A stretch of DNA of 64,000 nt from Ascarosepion bandense (lineage: Eukaryota; Mollusca; Cephalopoda; Sepiida; Sepiidae), in NCBI GenBank assembly GCA_037127315.1, contig JBBBDQ010000352.1, positions 1,300,001 through 1,364,000 of the forward strand, given 5' to 3'. The first letter of the stretch is position 1. Each line of letters begins with the position of its first letter. Shown here piece by piece: positions 10,531 to 21,428 of this stretch. The notes under the pieces are model-generated. The model searched no databases. It was given only the letters and a program-made list of their open reading frames with translations, and was not told the DNA's origin. Position numbers and translations under genes: made by a program.

Positions 10531-10905
10531 TCCCCATGCTAGTCTCTTCTTCTTATTGACTGGCTGAAGCAAAGGCTTCCTGGCTCCCACTCCTACCTCT
10601 CAAAGCCTTTGCTTGACTGTATTTACAGAGACTATATCAACCCTGTCGGTATTCACTTCTGCTTGTATTTATTTGAGGGGCATTTTCTTCCTCTCTCTTA
10701 CACTCTTCAATAATATTTTGCTCTCTTACTGATGTTTTCCGTTTTCCTCCTGTTCTTTTTTGATTGGCATGGCTTACAGTTTTGTCTCTCCTATGCATAC
10801 TGAACTGCACACCTGGACACACTCAGTCTCGTAGCTATCCTCCTTTAAGAATAACTCTCTTCATTCAAGATTTGAATTTTAGCTCTTATCAATACATATA
10901 ACTCT
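10531..10905. other. Unassigned segment
   Basis: The minus strand is open for 61 codons (10637-10822; basic and Glu-rich, containing 'RRDKTVSHANQKRTGGK'). It is complex rather than low-complexity and lies beside a LINE 3' end, so it may be part of a mobile element. I cannot assign it. Confidence 0.3.
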
Positions 10906-11059
10906 TGAGGTATGGCTAAAATGAAAAACTCATGTGGAACCACCTAGCAAGAGTGCCTCCTAGTCTGACAGCATACAGAAGAATGAAGAAAATTTAGGGT
11001 GATTCAGAGGAGTTCATCTTTGCAAAATTTTACAAGGCAAGGAAACAAAATAATAACAA

Positions 11060-11295
11060 CAAAAGAACAATTCTATTTTCATTTAGAATTATCCACTTGG
11101 TAATAAATTATAAAAATAGCATGAAATACATCATTTCTTTTAAAAAACTGGGATGGCCCAATAATTATGGCCGGTAGTGTATATGCTAAAATGATTTGTT
11201 ATCTACTTGGCAATGAATGCTGATAATCGTATGAAGTACATCATTTAAAAAAAAACTGGGGTGGCCTAATAATTATGGCCGGTAGTGTGTGTCTG
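11060..11295 (+). mobile_element. Tc1/mariner-like terminal segments, two in tandem
   Basis: Two units share 'acttggtaataaattat' or 'acttggcaatgaatgctg', 'gaaatacatcattt', a C-terminal-type 'aaaaactgggatggccca' and the end 'ataattatggccggtagtgt' (at 11160-11182 and 11270-11290). The end resembles terminal repeats of Tc1/mariner elements and also the 'actaccggtagtgtg' junction at 55962. Confidence 0.5.
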
Positions 11296-11429
11296 TAATG
11301 GAACTAAATAAATAAAACAAAACAAGTGGTCAAATTTTTCTGTCAACACATCCTGTCCTTTGATTGTCTTACCTCGATATTGTCCTTCAGAAGATAATGT
11401 CTAAGAATCATTTTTCTTTTTATTAATGC

Positions 11430-11457
11430 ATATATATATATATATATATATATATAG
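11430..11457. repeat. (TA)n microsatellite
   Basis: It abuts the 3' side of the hammerhead SINE. A second TA run (11581-11622) abuts the other side. Confidence 0.9.
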
Positions 11458-11578
11458 TCATTCGCAGACAGATCTGTTTTGCCGTATCACAGCTCATCAG
11501 TACAGTTAGACTCCGATTGCTTTTTTTACCCAGGATTGAAACCTGACCGAAATGGCGTCAATCGGTGACTCTAAATAT

Positions 11579-11580
<2 letters not shown>
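11458..11580 (-). mobile_element. tRNA-like SINE carrying a hammerhead ribozyme motif
   Basis: The minus strand shows a B-box-like 'ggtcaggtttcaatcctgg', a linker, then 'ctgtactgatgagctgtga' and 'tacggcaaaacagatctgtc'. The CUGAUGA core, a 4-bp stem II (GCTG/CGGC, with loop TGATA) and a decayed GAAA (here CAAAA) are followed by the self-complementary ACAGATCTGT that could form stem III, and then GTC, a possible cleavage triplet. The A-box part seems missing. The core G to C or A changes suggest this copy is inactive. Confidence 0.65.
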
Positions 11581-11624
<44 letters not shown>

Positions 11625-12099
11625 ATTTTAATCAAACCTATTTTCATTACTGAAAATTTTATTTACAGTGTGCAATGTATAAATTTACATCTACATTATA
11701 CAAAACTGAAAATAACATTAATTTTGCTAAAAGCAAATGTCATAAAACAATATTTTAAGAGGGTAAAGATTTAATTTTTTAATACAATCATCATTGTTTT
11801 CCACCACACCCTTTTGAAAACTTTGGAATCTCCTTCATCTCTTCTAGATGATCTCCTTGTTTAAGTTTGTGAATCCTGTCATAACTCTTTCCTTCTGTTC
11901 ATTTTAGGCGTTGCAAGGAGTTTTGTGGCTAGATGTAAGGGTTGATATGATTGTATGAATTGTCTGATAGTCAGGAATGGGTTTTCCTTCTTGTGTGACA
12001 TGTTGTAGAATCTTGTTGCCAAAGATAGGGTCTTTCAGCAGCCATCCTCTTGATCCAAGACAGCACTACCTTCTCAAGGCAGTTGGTATAGGTCTATAA

Positions 12100-12628
12100 G
12101 ACACTCTGAAATGTTTGTATTGGAATTTATGGCATGAATGTCAAACAGTACACCTTGGCATTTCCAAATTTCTCTCAGATGGACACCTAAGACACTCTGA
12201 AATGTTTGTATTGGAATTTATGGCATGAATGTCAAACAGTACACCTTGGCATTTCCAAATTTCTCTCAGATGGACACCTAAGCACTCTGAAATGTTTGTA
12301 TTGGAATTTATGGCATGAATGTCAAACAGTACACCTTGGCATTTCCAAATTTCTCTCAGATGGACACCTAAGACACTCTGAAATGTTTGTATTGGAATTT
12401 ATGGCATGAATGTCAAACAGTACACCTTGGCATTTCCAAATTTCTCTCAGATGGACACCTAAGCACTCTGAAATGTTTGTATTGGAATTTATGGCATGAA
12501 TGTCAAACAGTACACCTTGGCATTTCCAAATTTCTCTCAGATGGACACCTAAGACACTCTGAAATGTTTGTATTGGAATTTATGGCATGAATGTCAAACA
12601 GTACACCTTGGCATTTCCAAATTTCTGG
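12100..12628. repeat. Satellite of alternating 91- and 90-bp units (181-bp higher-order)
   Basis: Six units start with (a)cactctgaaatgtttg at 12103, 12193, 12283, 12374, 12464 and 12555. Odd and even units differ by 'aagacactc' versus 'aagcactc', so the true period is about 181 bp. It is nearly perfect otherwise. It creates two identical 67-codon open frames (12206 and 12387) that are satellite artefacts. Confidence 0.92.
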
Positions 12629-12839
12629 TGGAATGATTTGTGTCATGGTACTTTTTTCCTCATACTTGGTGCCCAACTGACCCTACTATACTGTGCACTC
12701 ATTAAAATCAAAATGTGCATATGCCAAATGAAAAATATACAAGGGCGAAAATTTACCCATTGCACTCAGTATAGTGGTTATCAATATGTGACTAGACTTA
12801 CTTTAAACAGTTTTTGTTTTCATTTGCCATCCTGTATAC

Positions 12840-12960
12840 TTGAAAAAAACTTATTAAAGAAAATGTGCTCTCATGCAGGATTTGAACATGCATCCTCCTA
12901 GGAAGAGCCACCATCTGATCTTGCTAGTGTTTTTTGATCACTTATCAAGAGCTTCACAAT
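12840..12960 (-). mobile_element. Possible tRNA-like SINE remnant
   Basis: 'ctcatgcaggatttgaacat' resembles a reversed B-box region (GGATTTGAAC). Only a short tRNA-like segment is visible and the family is unclear. Confidence 0.3.
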
Positions 12961-13174
12961 CAAGCAAGGTTCTTTTTTGTCTTTAAAGTACACTTATTTG
13001 TTCACATTTTCTTCAGATGTCATAACTGCTCAGTTTCATATTTAAAATGTAAAGAAACCAATCTCAAATACATTCATGAGTTTCGTTTTTTAATTTCACG
13101 TATTTTTTTTGGCCCAAATGTTATTTTAATTTTAAAAAAAGAGTGTCTACTTTTTATGTACTTATCAAATAAAT

Positions 13175-14060
13175 CTATTTTTTTTTTTTTTAATCATTTC
13201 ACCCCGAGCAAGGCGGAAATGCCACTGATGTGCAGGGGGCTACATAACTGTAAAAAGATTAATTAGAAAAGAGTGAGGAGTACAAACTAGTTAGAAATGA
13301 GCAATAGAAAGCTGAGAAAGCAGGTGCGATGACAGATACATAGGTGGAGAGAAAGGGAAGGTTATATGGGGGTGGGGAGAGAGCGAGAGTCCAGTGGTTA
13401 GTAGATGAGTATTGACTTTGCATTTAAATTTCTGGAGATTGTAGCCGTCAGGAAAGCAAGAATACGGGAGCGAGTTCCACAGGCGGGAAGTGCGAGAGAA
13501 GAAGCTGCAGGAGTAGAATTGTCGTCTGCATTTGGCTAACCTGACTGTGAATGGGTGGGACCCAGTTGCCAGTCTGGTTGCACGAGTAAACACCTGTTGA
13601 GGAGGCACCAGTGACTTAAGTTTGTTGGAGCAGAAGCCATGAAAGTATTTATAGAACAGACAAAGGGAGGCCACATTTCGATGGTGGGGAAGTGGCTGCA
13701 GACGAGCCGCCAGATCAGTACCTATCACATTACAGACTCTCCTTTGGAGCCTGTCAAGAACACTGAGGAGAACGGTAGGGGTGCCTGACCATAAATGGCA
13801 GCAGTACTCCATGCACGGACAGATGGTTGACTTGTATATATGCAGGATGGATTCAGGCGGTAAAAACATCCTGGATTGACAGTGACCCAACCTTCTTAGC
13901 AGTAGATTTTGCTATGGATTCAATATAGTGGTTCCATTTGAGGTCTGAGGACAGGGTAAGTCCAAGGAGGCATAGTGTATTGCTCTCCAGGAGAATTGCT
14001 TGGTCCATGCTTATGGGAGGCTGGAGAGGTTGCCTGTAATGGTTGACAGACAACAGATTA
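13175..14060 (-). pseudogene. CR1/Jockey-like LINE, reverse transcriptase C-terminus and tail
   Basis: From 14053 down, the minus strand encodes 'LLGLTLSSDLKWNHYIESIA' and 'KSTAKKVGSL'. A frameshift near 13870 then leads to a 199-codon open frame with 'PPESILHIYKSTICPCMEYC', 'CHLWSGTPTVLLSVLDRLQR', 'ASLCLFYKYFHGFCSNKLKS' and 'SRTSRLWNSLPYSCFPDGYN'. This is the familiar C-terminal domain of non-LTR reverse transcriptases. The 3' end is the tail shared with the LINE-tailed SINE, ending in an A/T run at 13180. The element is 5'-truncated. Confidence 0.85.
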
Positions 14061-14084
14061 CAATGTAAAAGTATTTATGTTGAA

Positions 14085-14775
14085 GTGAACTCTTCTTCTT
14101 CTTTGTGCTTTGTCCCTCAGGACATAGGCGATCATGGCTTTCCATGTTTTTCTATCCCTGGTGGCTCTTAGCACACCTTCTTCTGTTACATCATGCAATC
14201 CTCGTTCCATCACCTACCTGATTAGGTCCTTCAAATAAGTTATCCGTTGCTTTCCCTTGTCTTTTATTCACCTCTATCTGGCCTGTTAGTATCAGATTCT
14301 CCAAGCCCTCCTTCCTCATTGCAGGTCCCAGGAACTTCAGCTGTCTCTTCCTGATGCTCCGTATTAATTTCCTTTTTGTTTCCATCATTTCTAAGAGCTC
14401 ATCATTGCTCACATGCTCGATCCATGATATTCACAGCATCCTTCTGTAGAACCACATTCCCGTTGCTTGAAGTTTTTCCTTCATCTTTGATGGCATTGTC
14501 CAGCATTCACTGCCATATTGAAGGACAGACAGTATGTAGCAATACAGTACTCTTTTCCTAGTTTCTAACGAAATTTTCCTGTTTCTTAATACTTTACTCA
14601 ACTTCTGGAATGCTTCCTTCGCCATGCCAATTTGCCTTTGGATCTCTGTGTCGCACTTTCCGTCTTCTGTTATAACGCTTCCCAGGTATTTAAATTTTTG
14701 TACCAGCTTAATTCTGGTATCCCCAACCTGTATTTGGCATTTGGGGCTGCCTTTTTTACAGATGACCATGCATAA
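14085..14775 (-). pseudogene. RTE-type LINE, reverse transcriptase C-terminus
   Basis: Minus-strand frames 14769-14431 and 14412-14191 are consecutive pieces: 'KCQIQVGDTRIKLVQKFKYL', 'GSVITEDGKCDTEIQRQIGM', 'ETRKRVLYCYILSVLQYGSE', then 'MSNDELLEMMETKRKLIRSI' and 'RKRQLKFLGPAMRKEGLENL'. A small frameshift separates them. This is the most complete copy of the RTE C-terminal half here, and it matches 5500-6055 and 61790-62910. Confidence 0.82.
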
Positions 14776-14984
14776 AATCTAAAAACTCATATGAACATAA
14801 TAAAGATGTACGTTTGAACAACCATTCAATCTGTCTCGTATTACACAAAACATTTGTTTATTTTTTTATTTTACTTAAAAAGTTAGATGTACTTCTATAG
14901 ACACCTCACTTTAAATTAAACAATATTCATTTTGTTTATTGGCTTCCACACCTAATACAAACTATTAATAAAAAATATACCCTC

Positions 14985-15060
14985 TGGCCAGATTCGAACC
15001 TTCTTTATATTGTCTAACCTAGTCTGCTTTAAATACTCTGCTATGTGGACCTTCACGAAC
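14985..15060 (-). mobile_element. tRNA-like SINE head remnant
   Basis: The minus strand reads 'gcagagtatttaaagcagac' and 'gaaggttcgaatctggcc', with a good B box (GGTTCGAATC) spaced as in a tRNA head. The downstream body is not one of the other families here. Confidence 0.45.
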
Positions 15061-15157
15061 AAGTCAGTGTCTATTTGCCTTTAAATTACACTTATTTCTT
15101 CAGATTTTCTCAAGAGTAACACTCTAGTCTTCTTCAGGAGCTTTCTATATTTTTGAG

Positions 15158-15335
15158 ATGAGCGATTGGAACTATTTACATTATTTGGACTGTTGTCCTC
15201 ATCTTTACTGCCATTATCACATTTTGGCCATTGTACACTCCAACCTTCGTCAGGATATAACTATTTACATTATTTGGACTGTCATCTTTATTGTCATAAC
15301 TACACTCTGGCCTTCCTGGTCACATTCACTTTTTT
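15158..15335 (+). repeat. Repeated 'ttggactgttgtcctc' block, two units
   Basis: Two partial units (15170-15245 and 15260-15320) share 'tatttacattatttggactg', then 'tttggccattgtacactcca' and 'accttcgtcagga'. The reverse complement carries the hammerhead-like CTGAAGA...GGCC pattern seen elsewhere. Confidence 0.5.
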
Positions 15336-15434
15336 CAAGTGGAGGACAGGAATGCTGACCCACGCAATCATTTCCATCCTCATCTGGATGAAACCGATGA
15401 ATGGGATTTTCAGTGTGAGGGAGGTAGACACACA

Positions 15435-15635
15435 TTTTTTTTTTTTTTTTAATCATATCACCCCGTGCAAGGCGTTAACGCCACTGATGTGCAGGGGGCT
15501 ACATAAGAGTGAAAAGATTTGGAAAAGAGAAAGCCGGAAACCACATCCTAAGCAGGGAACAAGGGACGAGCCTCTACACCTGTTCAATAGACGTGGGTGG
15601 AGTGTGAACCGGGCGATAGTTTAGTCTTACATTCA
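15435..15635 (-). mobile_element. LINE-tailed SINE, full-length copy
   Basis: A T-run at 15435 (its A tail) is followed by 'aatcatatcaccccgtgcaa', 'tgatgtgcagggggctac', 'ggaaccacatcctaagcag'-like body and the head end 'gggcgatagtttagtc'. It is close to the copy at 25496, which suggests recent spread. Confidence 0.75.
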
Positions 15636-15639
15636 TAAA

Positions 15640-15950
15640 GTCAAGGTATCAAAGTGATAAGTTCAATAGTTACAGGGAAACTACATTATGGCAGTGGGAA
15701 AGTGACAGAAGCTATGATGCCAGGTCAGGATGGATAACATTGCAGATTCTTCTTTGTATTTTATGAAAAATCTCTTAAATACATAGAAGCACCAGTAATA
15801 TTTGATGAATGGTAGACTTATAAATGTGTAACATAGATACCGGTGATGAAAATTATCCCACACAATAGAATGAACCAAATTTTCTAGCAGCAGAAATATC
15901 AATTTTGCTTCAAACAAAGTTAGTCTCTGAATTTATTCTGATAATCAAAG
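15640..15950 (-). pseudogene. CR1/Jockey-like LINE internal fragment, very degraded
   Basis: 'gattcttctttgtatttt' to 'gatggtagacttataaatgt' parallel the 'agactctcctttggagcctg' to 'gacttgtatatatgcagg' part of the copy at 13175. Similarity is weak. Confidence 0.4.
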
Positions 15951-16090
15951 CCTCTGATTGGGAGATTGGAACCCCCTCTTAATTGCTGTTGTTCTCAGGT
16001 CTTTCCTGATCTGGGGTGGTAGCACTTGTCAGGGTCCTAGCAATGGGTAAATAGTGCCCCCACCTTAAAAAAAAACTGTCCTAAGTATGA
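15950..16090 (-). repeat. Dispersed repeat (same family as 3985)
   Basis: 'aattgctgttgttctcagg' and 'cagggtcctagcaatgggta' are the reverse of parts found at 52300 and 27420. Confidence 0.5.
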
Positions 16091-16529
16091 CATTAAATTG
16101 CTTAGGCTGAGTAAGAATATTTATCTATGGGTAGTAACTTGTCTAAGAGAAGGAAATCTCTGAAATAAACACCTCTACACCTACCCTGTGTAGAAAAGGG
16201 TAGGCTGAACTCTCTAACATTGGTAGGTAATCTTCCTAGAGATGGTGTCTCAATAAAAACACTAAGTTTACAGTCTTGCTCAAATATTTCATGGTCAACC
16301 TATCATCCATAATTGAACAATGTAAAACATGGACTCAGCTTATGGACTCAGCTTCAATTTAATGAAGTTGAGATTACAGCTAGGCCTTACACAAAATCAG
16401 GTGACCTGGAAAGAGCCATCAAGAATACCATCGTCCAACCTATGAAAACAGACATTAAATGATTGTGATGAAATCAGTGATAGCTCCAAATGAATAAGTC
16501 TTAGTATTTGTCAATACATCTGAGATGAA

Positions 16530-16965
16530 GTAGTATTTATATTATTTACAGTGTTCGGACTGTTGTCTTAATCTTTATTGCCATGTTTACAACATTTTGG
16601 CTGATGTACGCCCCAGCCTTCTTCAGATACCATGTAGTTATCTCTTTTTAAGTCAACTCAAGGACACATAACCTAATGGATAAAGGTTAGTTCCAGTAGC
16701 TTGACCCAAAGAGTTGTGAGTTCAATATCTGTCTACAGCAATGATGAACAAATAGCTTAGAGTGTTGAGTTAAAGAGAGAGAACTGCATAACATCCAGAA
16801 GTGGCATCACACATGGAATGAGAATGATATATACCAGTGATCGAAATAAAGGGTTCAGTCCAAAATTTCTAGCATTTGAGAAAGGCTGGAACATACAACG
16901 GCCGAAATGTCATAAACATTGCAATAAAGATGAGGACAACAGTCAAACAATGTAATAAGTCCTTT
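16530..16965 (+). mobile_element. tRNA-like SINE bracketed by inverted hammerhead-like blocks
   Basis: The core 16665-16860 has 'ataaaggttagttccagt', 'gttgtgagttcaatatctg' (B box) and 'aatgatgaacaaatagctt'. It is preceded by 'gttcggactgttgtct' and followed by the reverse block 'gaggacaacagtcaaacaat'. It has the same architecture as 1765-2185. Confidence 0.55.
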
Positions 16966-17490
16966 TTTTATTTAAGAAGTCAGTTCTTGATGAAAACACT
17001 GGTGTAGCATCATCATAAGAAACTTTACCAAATAACAAGAACATCATTTGAAGACTTCTAGCACGAGCAATAAAAATGGGTAGCACAAGATAAGCAAAAA
17101 ATATTACTTCTCATAGAGGTGAATCAAAAACCAAAAATGAAAGAAAAAAAGTAATCCATTATTACTCCTTGCTCTTCAGAGCTCAATCGAGGATAAAATA
17201 TGACTATTGCTACCACATATGGTCCTGTACCCTGGCTATCTACTTTGGGTTCCTTGAAATCCAAGAATCAGCAATATTATCTGCCCTGATTTGGTAGTTC
17301 AGCTTCAATCACTTTTTTGCCTCACCACCTTTTTTATAAACACTTTTTATGGTAATTTTTTGGATGAGCTTTTTGCTATGCTACCTGGATATTTTGAATT
17401 TAAACACAGTACTAGACTGGTGTCAAGATCACATTAATTTACAGCTGAGTTGGATACATGTAACCATAAGTCTTATGCTAACAGTTTCTT
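16966..17490. other. Unassigned AT-rich DNA
   Basis: I see no recognised gene or repeat. Confidence 0.3.
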
Positions 17491-17494
17491 TTCT

Positions 17495-17695
17495 CACTAA
17501 TTGAACTCCCTTCCAGCTCCATGCTTTAATCTGCAAAAATCTAAATGCAATGTCAATATGCTATTGACTATCCTGTCTACTCTTTTCTCCCCTCTGTTCA
17601 TTGTTGATGCTTCTGTTCCTCTTTCAGAGCCCTTTGTGTCTTAGTGGCTTTCTTGCCTTGCTTGGGGTGAAATTGATTTTTTTTAAAAAAAGGGT
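17495..17695 (+). mobile_element. CR1/Jockey-like LINE 3' end
   Basis: 'aatctgcaaaaatctaaatg' (decayed LQKFKCNV codons) and 'ttgccttgcttggggtgaaa' followed by a T/A run mark the terminal part of this LINE family. Confidence 0.5.
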
Positions 17696-17924
17696 ACACA
17701 AAAGCTAAAATAATTATAAAAAAAATGTAGGTTTGAATCTTACTGCAAGTTACTTTTTTTATTCTCACTTCTCTACTCTGTCTTGTAGACTGATGATCTG
17801 AGTACAATTTTTAATAAAAAGCAACTAATAATTAATCTGAAATTAAATACGAATCCAGAATTAATATTTTTTACCCTTGTATTTGTATTACTTCTATCTT
17901 TGTTACGATCACAAACTTTCAGTT

Positions 17925-18260
17925 GTTGGCTCTCCAACCTTCACCAGAAAAATTCCAAACTGAACCCTTTATTTAATCTACAGGGGTAGAGTGTTCCACT
18001 AACCTTGTCTAGAGATATCTCCTTAGTTGAAAACAGTGAGCAGAACTAAATAAGGTGTAGATGAAATATCCCTGGACATGGTCAGCAGAATGAGAACAAA
18101 CTACCTCTGTTGGTTAGATAAAGGGTTCAGTTGGAGTTTATCTAAGGTTATTTTGGTCAATAAGAAGGCTGTATAGCACAGTGGCTGAAATGATACGATA
18201 ATAACAATAAAGATGAGGACAATACTCTGAGTTTAAATAATGTAAATAACACCTCATCCC
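17925..18260. mobile_element. Fragments of the tRNA-like SINE family seen at 16530
   Basis: A minus-strand piece (17930-18060) is followed by a plus-strand piece with 'ataaagggttcag' and 'gatgaggacaatactctgag' near 18125-18245. Boundaries are unclear. They lie just upstream of exon 1. Confidence 0.4.
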
Positions 18261-18314
18261 AGAAATTCAGAAATTTTACATATGTCTTTCAAATTCTTTC
18301 TTGATCTTTTCCAG

Positions 18315-18452
18315 GTTTTTCCAGGTGATGATACAGATGGCAATGAAGCAAGTTTCCTGGGATTGTCTCTTGAAGAACACCGGAGTCGTGTATCTTCCTT
18401 GTCTAGATCAAATGTTCAAAACAAGTCTGACCAGCAAAAAGAGGAAGATGTT
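18315..18452 (+). CDS. Coding exon 1 (of seven seen) of an unidentified gene
   Basis: This 138-nt exon (46 codons, phase 0 to 0) follows a pyrimidine-rich stretch ending TTTTCCAG and is followed by the donor GTAAGT. It encodes an acidic, serine-rich segment starting VFPGDDTDGNEASFLG, then LSLEEHRSRVSSLSRS, and ends in KEEDV. A second acceptor AG lies 10 nt downstream, and a second donor (CGTGAGT after 18461) would add three residues, so both borders have an alternative. The next open exon, at 28000, is in a compatible phase. The open frame runs back to an ATG at 18282, but that ATG lies upstream of the acceptor and is probably intronic. No domain is recognised. The host-gene call rests on splice borders, complexity unlike the repeats around it, and phase agreement with six later exons. 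Confidence 0.7.
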
Positions 18453-18704
18453 GTAAGTAACGTGAGTAGTAATTTATTATAATCCTGTGCATCTGCTTTA
18501 TTTCTGATTCAAGACTTCAATGGCAAAAACTATGGATAAGATGCACCAATGGAAAACTTACATTTTTATTAGGTCTTGAAATTATTGAAGGGAAAGCAAA
18601 TTTGGAGCAAATTATTTCATAGCTTTGGCAGGGTAGAAAGCTTGTACTCTGCTGCACATTTTATATGCTTACTGTTTGCATTGATTTCGATATCTTTGTG
18701 TATT

Positions 18705-19010
18705 TAAAGTGATGTATATTGGATATCGGCTTGGAACGAGAAATCGAGGAGCCGAGTTCGAATTCCAGCTAAATTAACTGCATTCACTTACGCGCAAATG
18801 CCCTTGGGAAAGGTATTAATCTGTCTCTTCCTTTCAGTTATGGGTTAAATAACAGGACAGATTGGGTTCTATAGCCTTGGTTGGCAACCAGTCTACCACA
18901 GAAAGCAATAGCAACCTACTGCGGGATAATCTTCAGCCCAGTCAGTCATGTCTCTTTCGATACATGATCACCCAAGCGTGTATCACATATGGCACTTAAC
19001 TGACTGACTG
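18705..19010 (+). mobile_element. Main-family tRNA SINE, near full length
   Basis: It has the A-box part 'tggatatcggcttggaacga', B box 'cgagttcgaattccag', body 'cccttgggaaaggtatta', 'gggttctatagccttggttg', a short hairpin 'atgtctctttcgatacat' and the tail 'cacttaactgactgactg'. It is one of the best-preserved copies. Confidence 0.85.
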
Positions 19011-19312
19011 ATGTGTAGTTTCCTCAATTAAAGTTGATAATTTTATTGCATGACTATCAGGTGATTTGGGCCAAATATTCAAATTCATTTCATTGTGAAA
19101 ATTTTGTAAATTTGAAAGTAAAAAATGATTATATTTCCTTTTTAATGAAATCAAATTAGTTTTAATTGAAAACATTCATTTGTATGTACATTTGTAGCTC
19201 TATCTACTAATAATACTCTGAAGGTAATTGAAATAAACATTGAAATATCAACTCACTTATTAACATCAATTGTTTAAAGATGAGTCAATATAAATATTCC
19301 ACAAATTCAGTC

Positions 19313-19550
19313 ACAGTCAATTAAGTGCCATACATGATACACATTTGGTCGATCATGTCTTGGAGAGACATGACTGATTTTCGAGTAGTAGGTTGCCAAC
19401 CAAGATTATAGAATCCAATCTGTCCTGTTATTTAGCCCATAACTGAAGGGAGAAGCAATACCAAGGGTATTTGAGCATAATTGTATGCAATGAATTCAAC
19501 TGGAATTCCAACTTGGTTTTCCAATATCTCATCCTGAGCTGATATCCACA
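19313..19550 (-). mobile_element. Main-family tRNA SINE, older copy
   Basis: 'caattaagtgccatacatga', 'gatcatgtcttggagagac' and 'ttcaactggaattccaactt' are present, with several internal deletions. Confidence 0.65.
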
Positions 19551-19784
19551 ATAAATATCTTTATCCTTTCTCTTATTTACGCTTCGTTTTGGTTGATGGG
19601 TTCTTCAGTCGTCCTAAAGTATATAATTTATGGGAGATTTTTCTCTTCTTATAGATTAAGATTTGTTTTATTGATTCTTATCAATGTCTTATCAATCCAT
19701 TGCTGGTTATTTAAAGCCAGAAAATACTTTTCGATTATAAGAATTTCTTTTGGAGATAATGATTTAGTGACACAAGTCTTACTA

Positions 19785-20095
19785 ATTAACCCATAGCTGG
19801 TGGTAGAAGAGGAGAATTCATAACTTTCCTAAGGTTATTTGTGCATAAACGAATATAGCAAACCCAACGAGAATTAGAACTCAGCTCTCTGATTAACAAT
19901 TCCAAGCTATTATGCATTACGCCACCTGCACAATTCCAAGCTATTATGCATTACGCCACCTGCACAACTAAGTTTACAGCACTTGATATTCCCAAGTGAT
20001 CACTCATCTAGGTAAAGACCAGGCTCAATGTTGCTTAACTTTTGTAATCTTACAGGAACTGGTGTTTCAATGTGATGTGGCCATAAGCAAAAAAA
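19785..20095 (-). mobile_element. 5S-like/tRNA-like composite SINE, old copy
   Basis: The SINE body and a decayed tRNA head end at about 19935, followed by the reversed 5S part 'cagcacttgatattcccaag', 'tgatcactcatctagg' and 'caatgttgcttaactttt'. A 36-bp stretch ('ttccaagctattatgcatta') is duplicated at 19900 and 19933. Confidence 0.6.
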
Positions 20096-20149
20096 AAAAA
20101 AGTTTAATTCAAAGAAAAGTCATGATAAATATCCACACAAAAAATAATA

Positions 20150-20392
20150 TTCACAAACTTTCCCAAGGATTTTCATTCATAAACAAATATAATAAACCAA
20201 ACAAAAATTGGTACTCTGATTAGTAATTCTGAGTCACTACCCATTGCACATCAATGCTTACAACGCTTGCTATTCCCAGGTAGTCACTCATCAAGGTAAT
20301 GGCTGGGCTCAACTTTAGAGATCAAACAGGAACTAGAATATCCACATGATGAAGCTATAAACCGAAGATCTGAGTGTGAATGATTCTTGCAG
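20150..20392 (-). mobile_element. 5S-like/tRNA-like composite SINE, degraded
   Basis: 'gcttgctattcccaggtag' and 'tcactcatcaaggtaatgg' match the 5S part. The tRNA head is barely recognisable. Confidence 0.5.
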
Positions 20393-20394
20393 AC

Positions 20395-20665
20395 AGTGGT
20401 TGCCATTTACATTGGTTTGTTGTTCTCATGTTTGTTTACATATTTAGAACATGTTGTACGATCCAATTTTCTTCAGTTAATTAGAATCTTAAACTGAACA
20501 CTATATTTTAATCACAGCGTTAGATTGTTCTCTTTCTATGAGTTGAGTTAAATGGAGATAGCTAAGTTTCTGTTCACAACTGCATTAACCAGTTATTGAA
20601 CTCACAACTCTTTAGGTTAAGTCACTGGATCCACTGGACCATTTTCAATTTTTGGGACTTGTAAA
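20395..20665 (-). mobile_element. tRNA-like SINE of the 16530 family
   Basis: 'tgagttgagttaaatggaga' and 'ttgaactcacaactcttta' (B-box complement) with 'ttggtttgttgttctcatg' upstream. Confidence 0.5.
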
Positions 20666-20924
20666 CTTAATGTTTCAGTTACCATTTTTATTTATTTATT
20701 TATTTATTTTGCGGAGCTCATATTACAATCTTGATATTTGTAATTGGTTTTCTGTAGCACTCTCTATGCTTGGGCTGATTCCTTAAGCTTTCATATTTTC
20801 CATTCAACAGGGGATGGTGATCTCCATTTTCTCTTTATATAGGGTCAGTTATACCTGATTTTTCTATTTCCCCTCATATTGCAGTTCTTGCAGCCTTATC
20901 TTAAGGAGGCAACCCATTTCTCCT

Positions 20925-21135
20925 TTGTATTGACAGCTACAATCTCCAGGAGTTTAAATGTAAGGTCAATAGACACCTCCTAACACACATTCTTTCAAAC
21001 ACTCTTCCCATCTACGCAACCCTCATCCTCAGTATCCTTACCCGTCTATCACCCTCCTTCTGACATTTCCTATCACTTTCCCCTATGTAACCCCCTGTGC
21101 TTGCTTGGGGTGAGATGATTAAAAAAAAAAAATTT
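20925..21135 (+). mobile_element. CR1/Jockey-like LINE 3' end
   Basis: 'cagctacaatctccaggagt' (YNLQEFKC) continues into a C-rich 3' region and the tail 'gcttgcttggggtgagatga' plus A run. It aligns by eye with 40065-40325. Confidence 0.65.
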
Positions 21136-21289
21136 CTTATCGCAGCTGCATGAAATGTCATGTTGGTAATCTTGTTGTCATTCTACAATGACAATTCCTT
21201 AAATTTTCCCTCCGCATTGTTATATACTCAGATTTTGGTAACTGATGTACAACTGGTACAATGAAGAAATTAGCAAACTGATTTTTTTT

Positions 21290-21428
21290 TAATCCAGTTG
21301 ACCTCATTGCATTCACTTTTGCACAAATATCCTGTGAAAAGGTATGAATCCATCTTTTCTAACCAGACTATGGGTTAAATAATAGGGCAAACTGGCATCT
21401 GTAGTCTTAGTTGGCAACCAGTCTAGAA
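21290..21428 (+). mobile_element. Main-family tRNA SINE, central fragment
   Basis: 'cattgcattcacttttgcac', 'atgggttaaataataggg' and 'ttggcaaccagtcta' remain. Head and tail are missing. Confidence 0.55.

Noticed and set aside
12206..12590. Two identical 67-codon frames
   Set aside because: Identical because they are one 181-bp satellite period apart. No independent sign of coding.
14985..15060. Functional tRNA gene
   Set aside because: B box present but no complete cloverleaf or acceptor stem could be drawn. It fits a SINE head.
18282..18314. Start codon for exon 1 at 18282
   Set aside because: It lies inside the polypyrimidine and acceptor region, so it is probably intronic.
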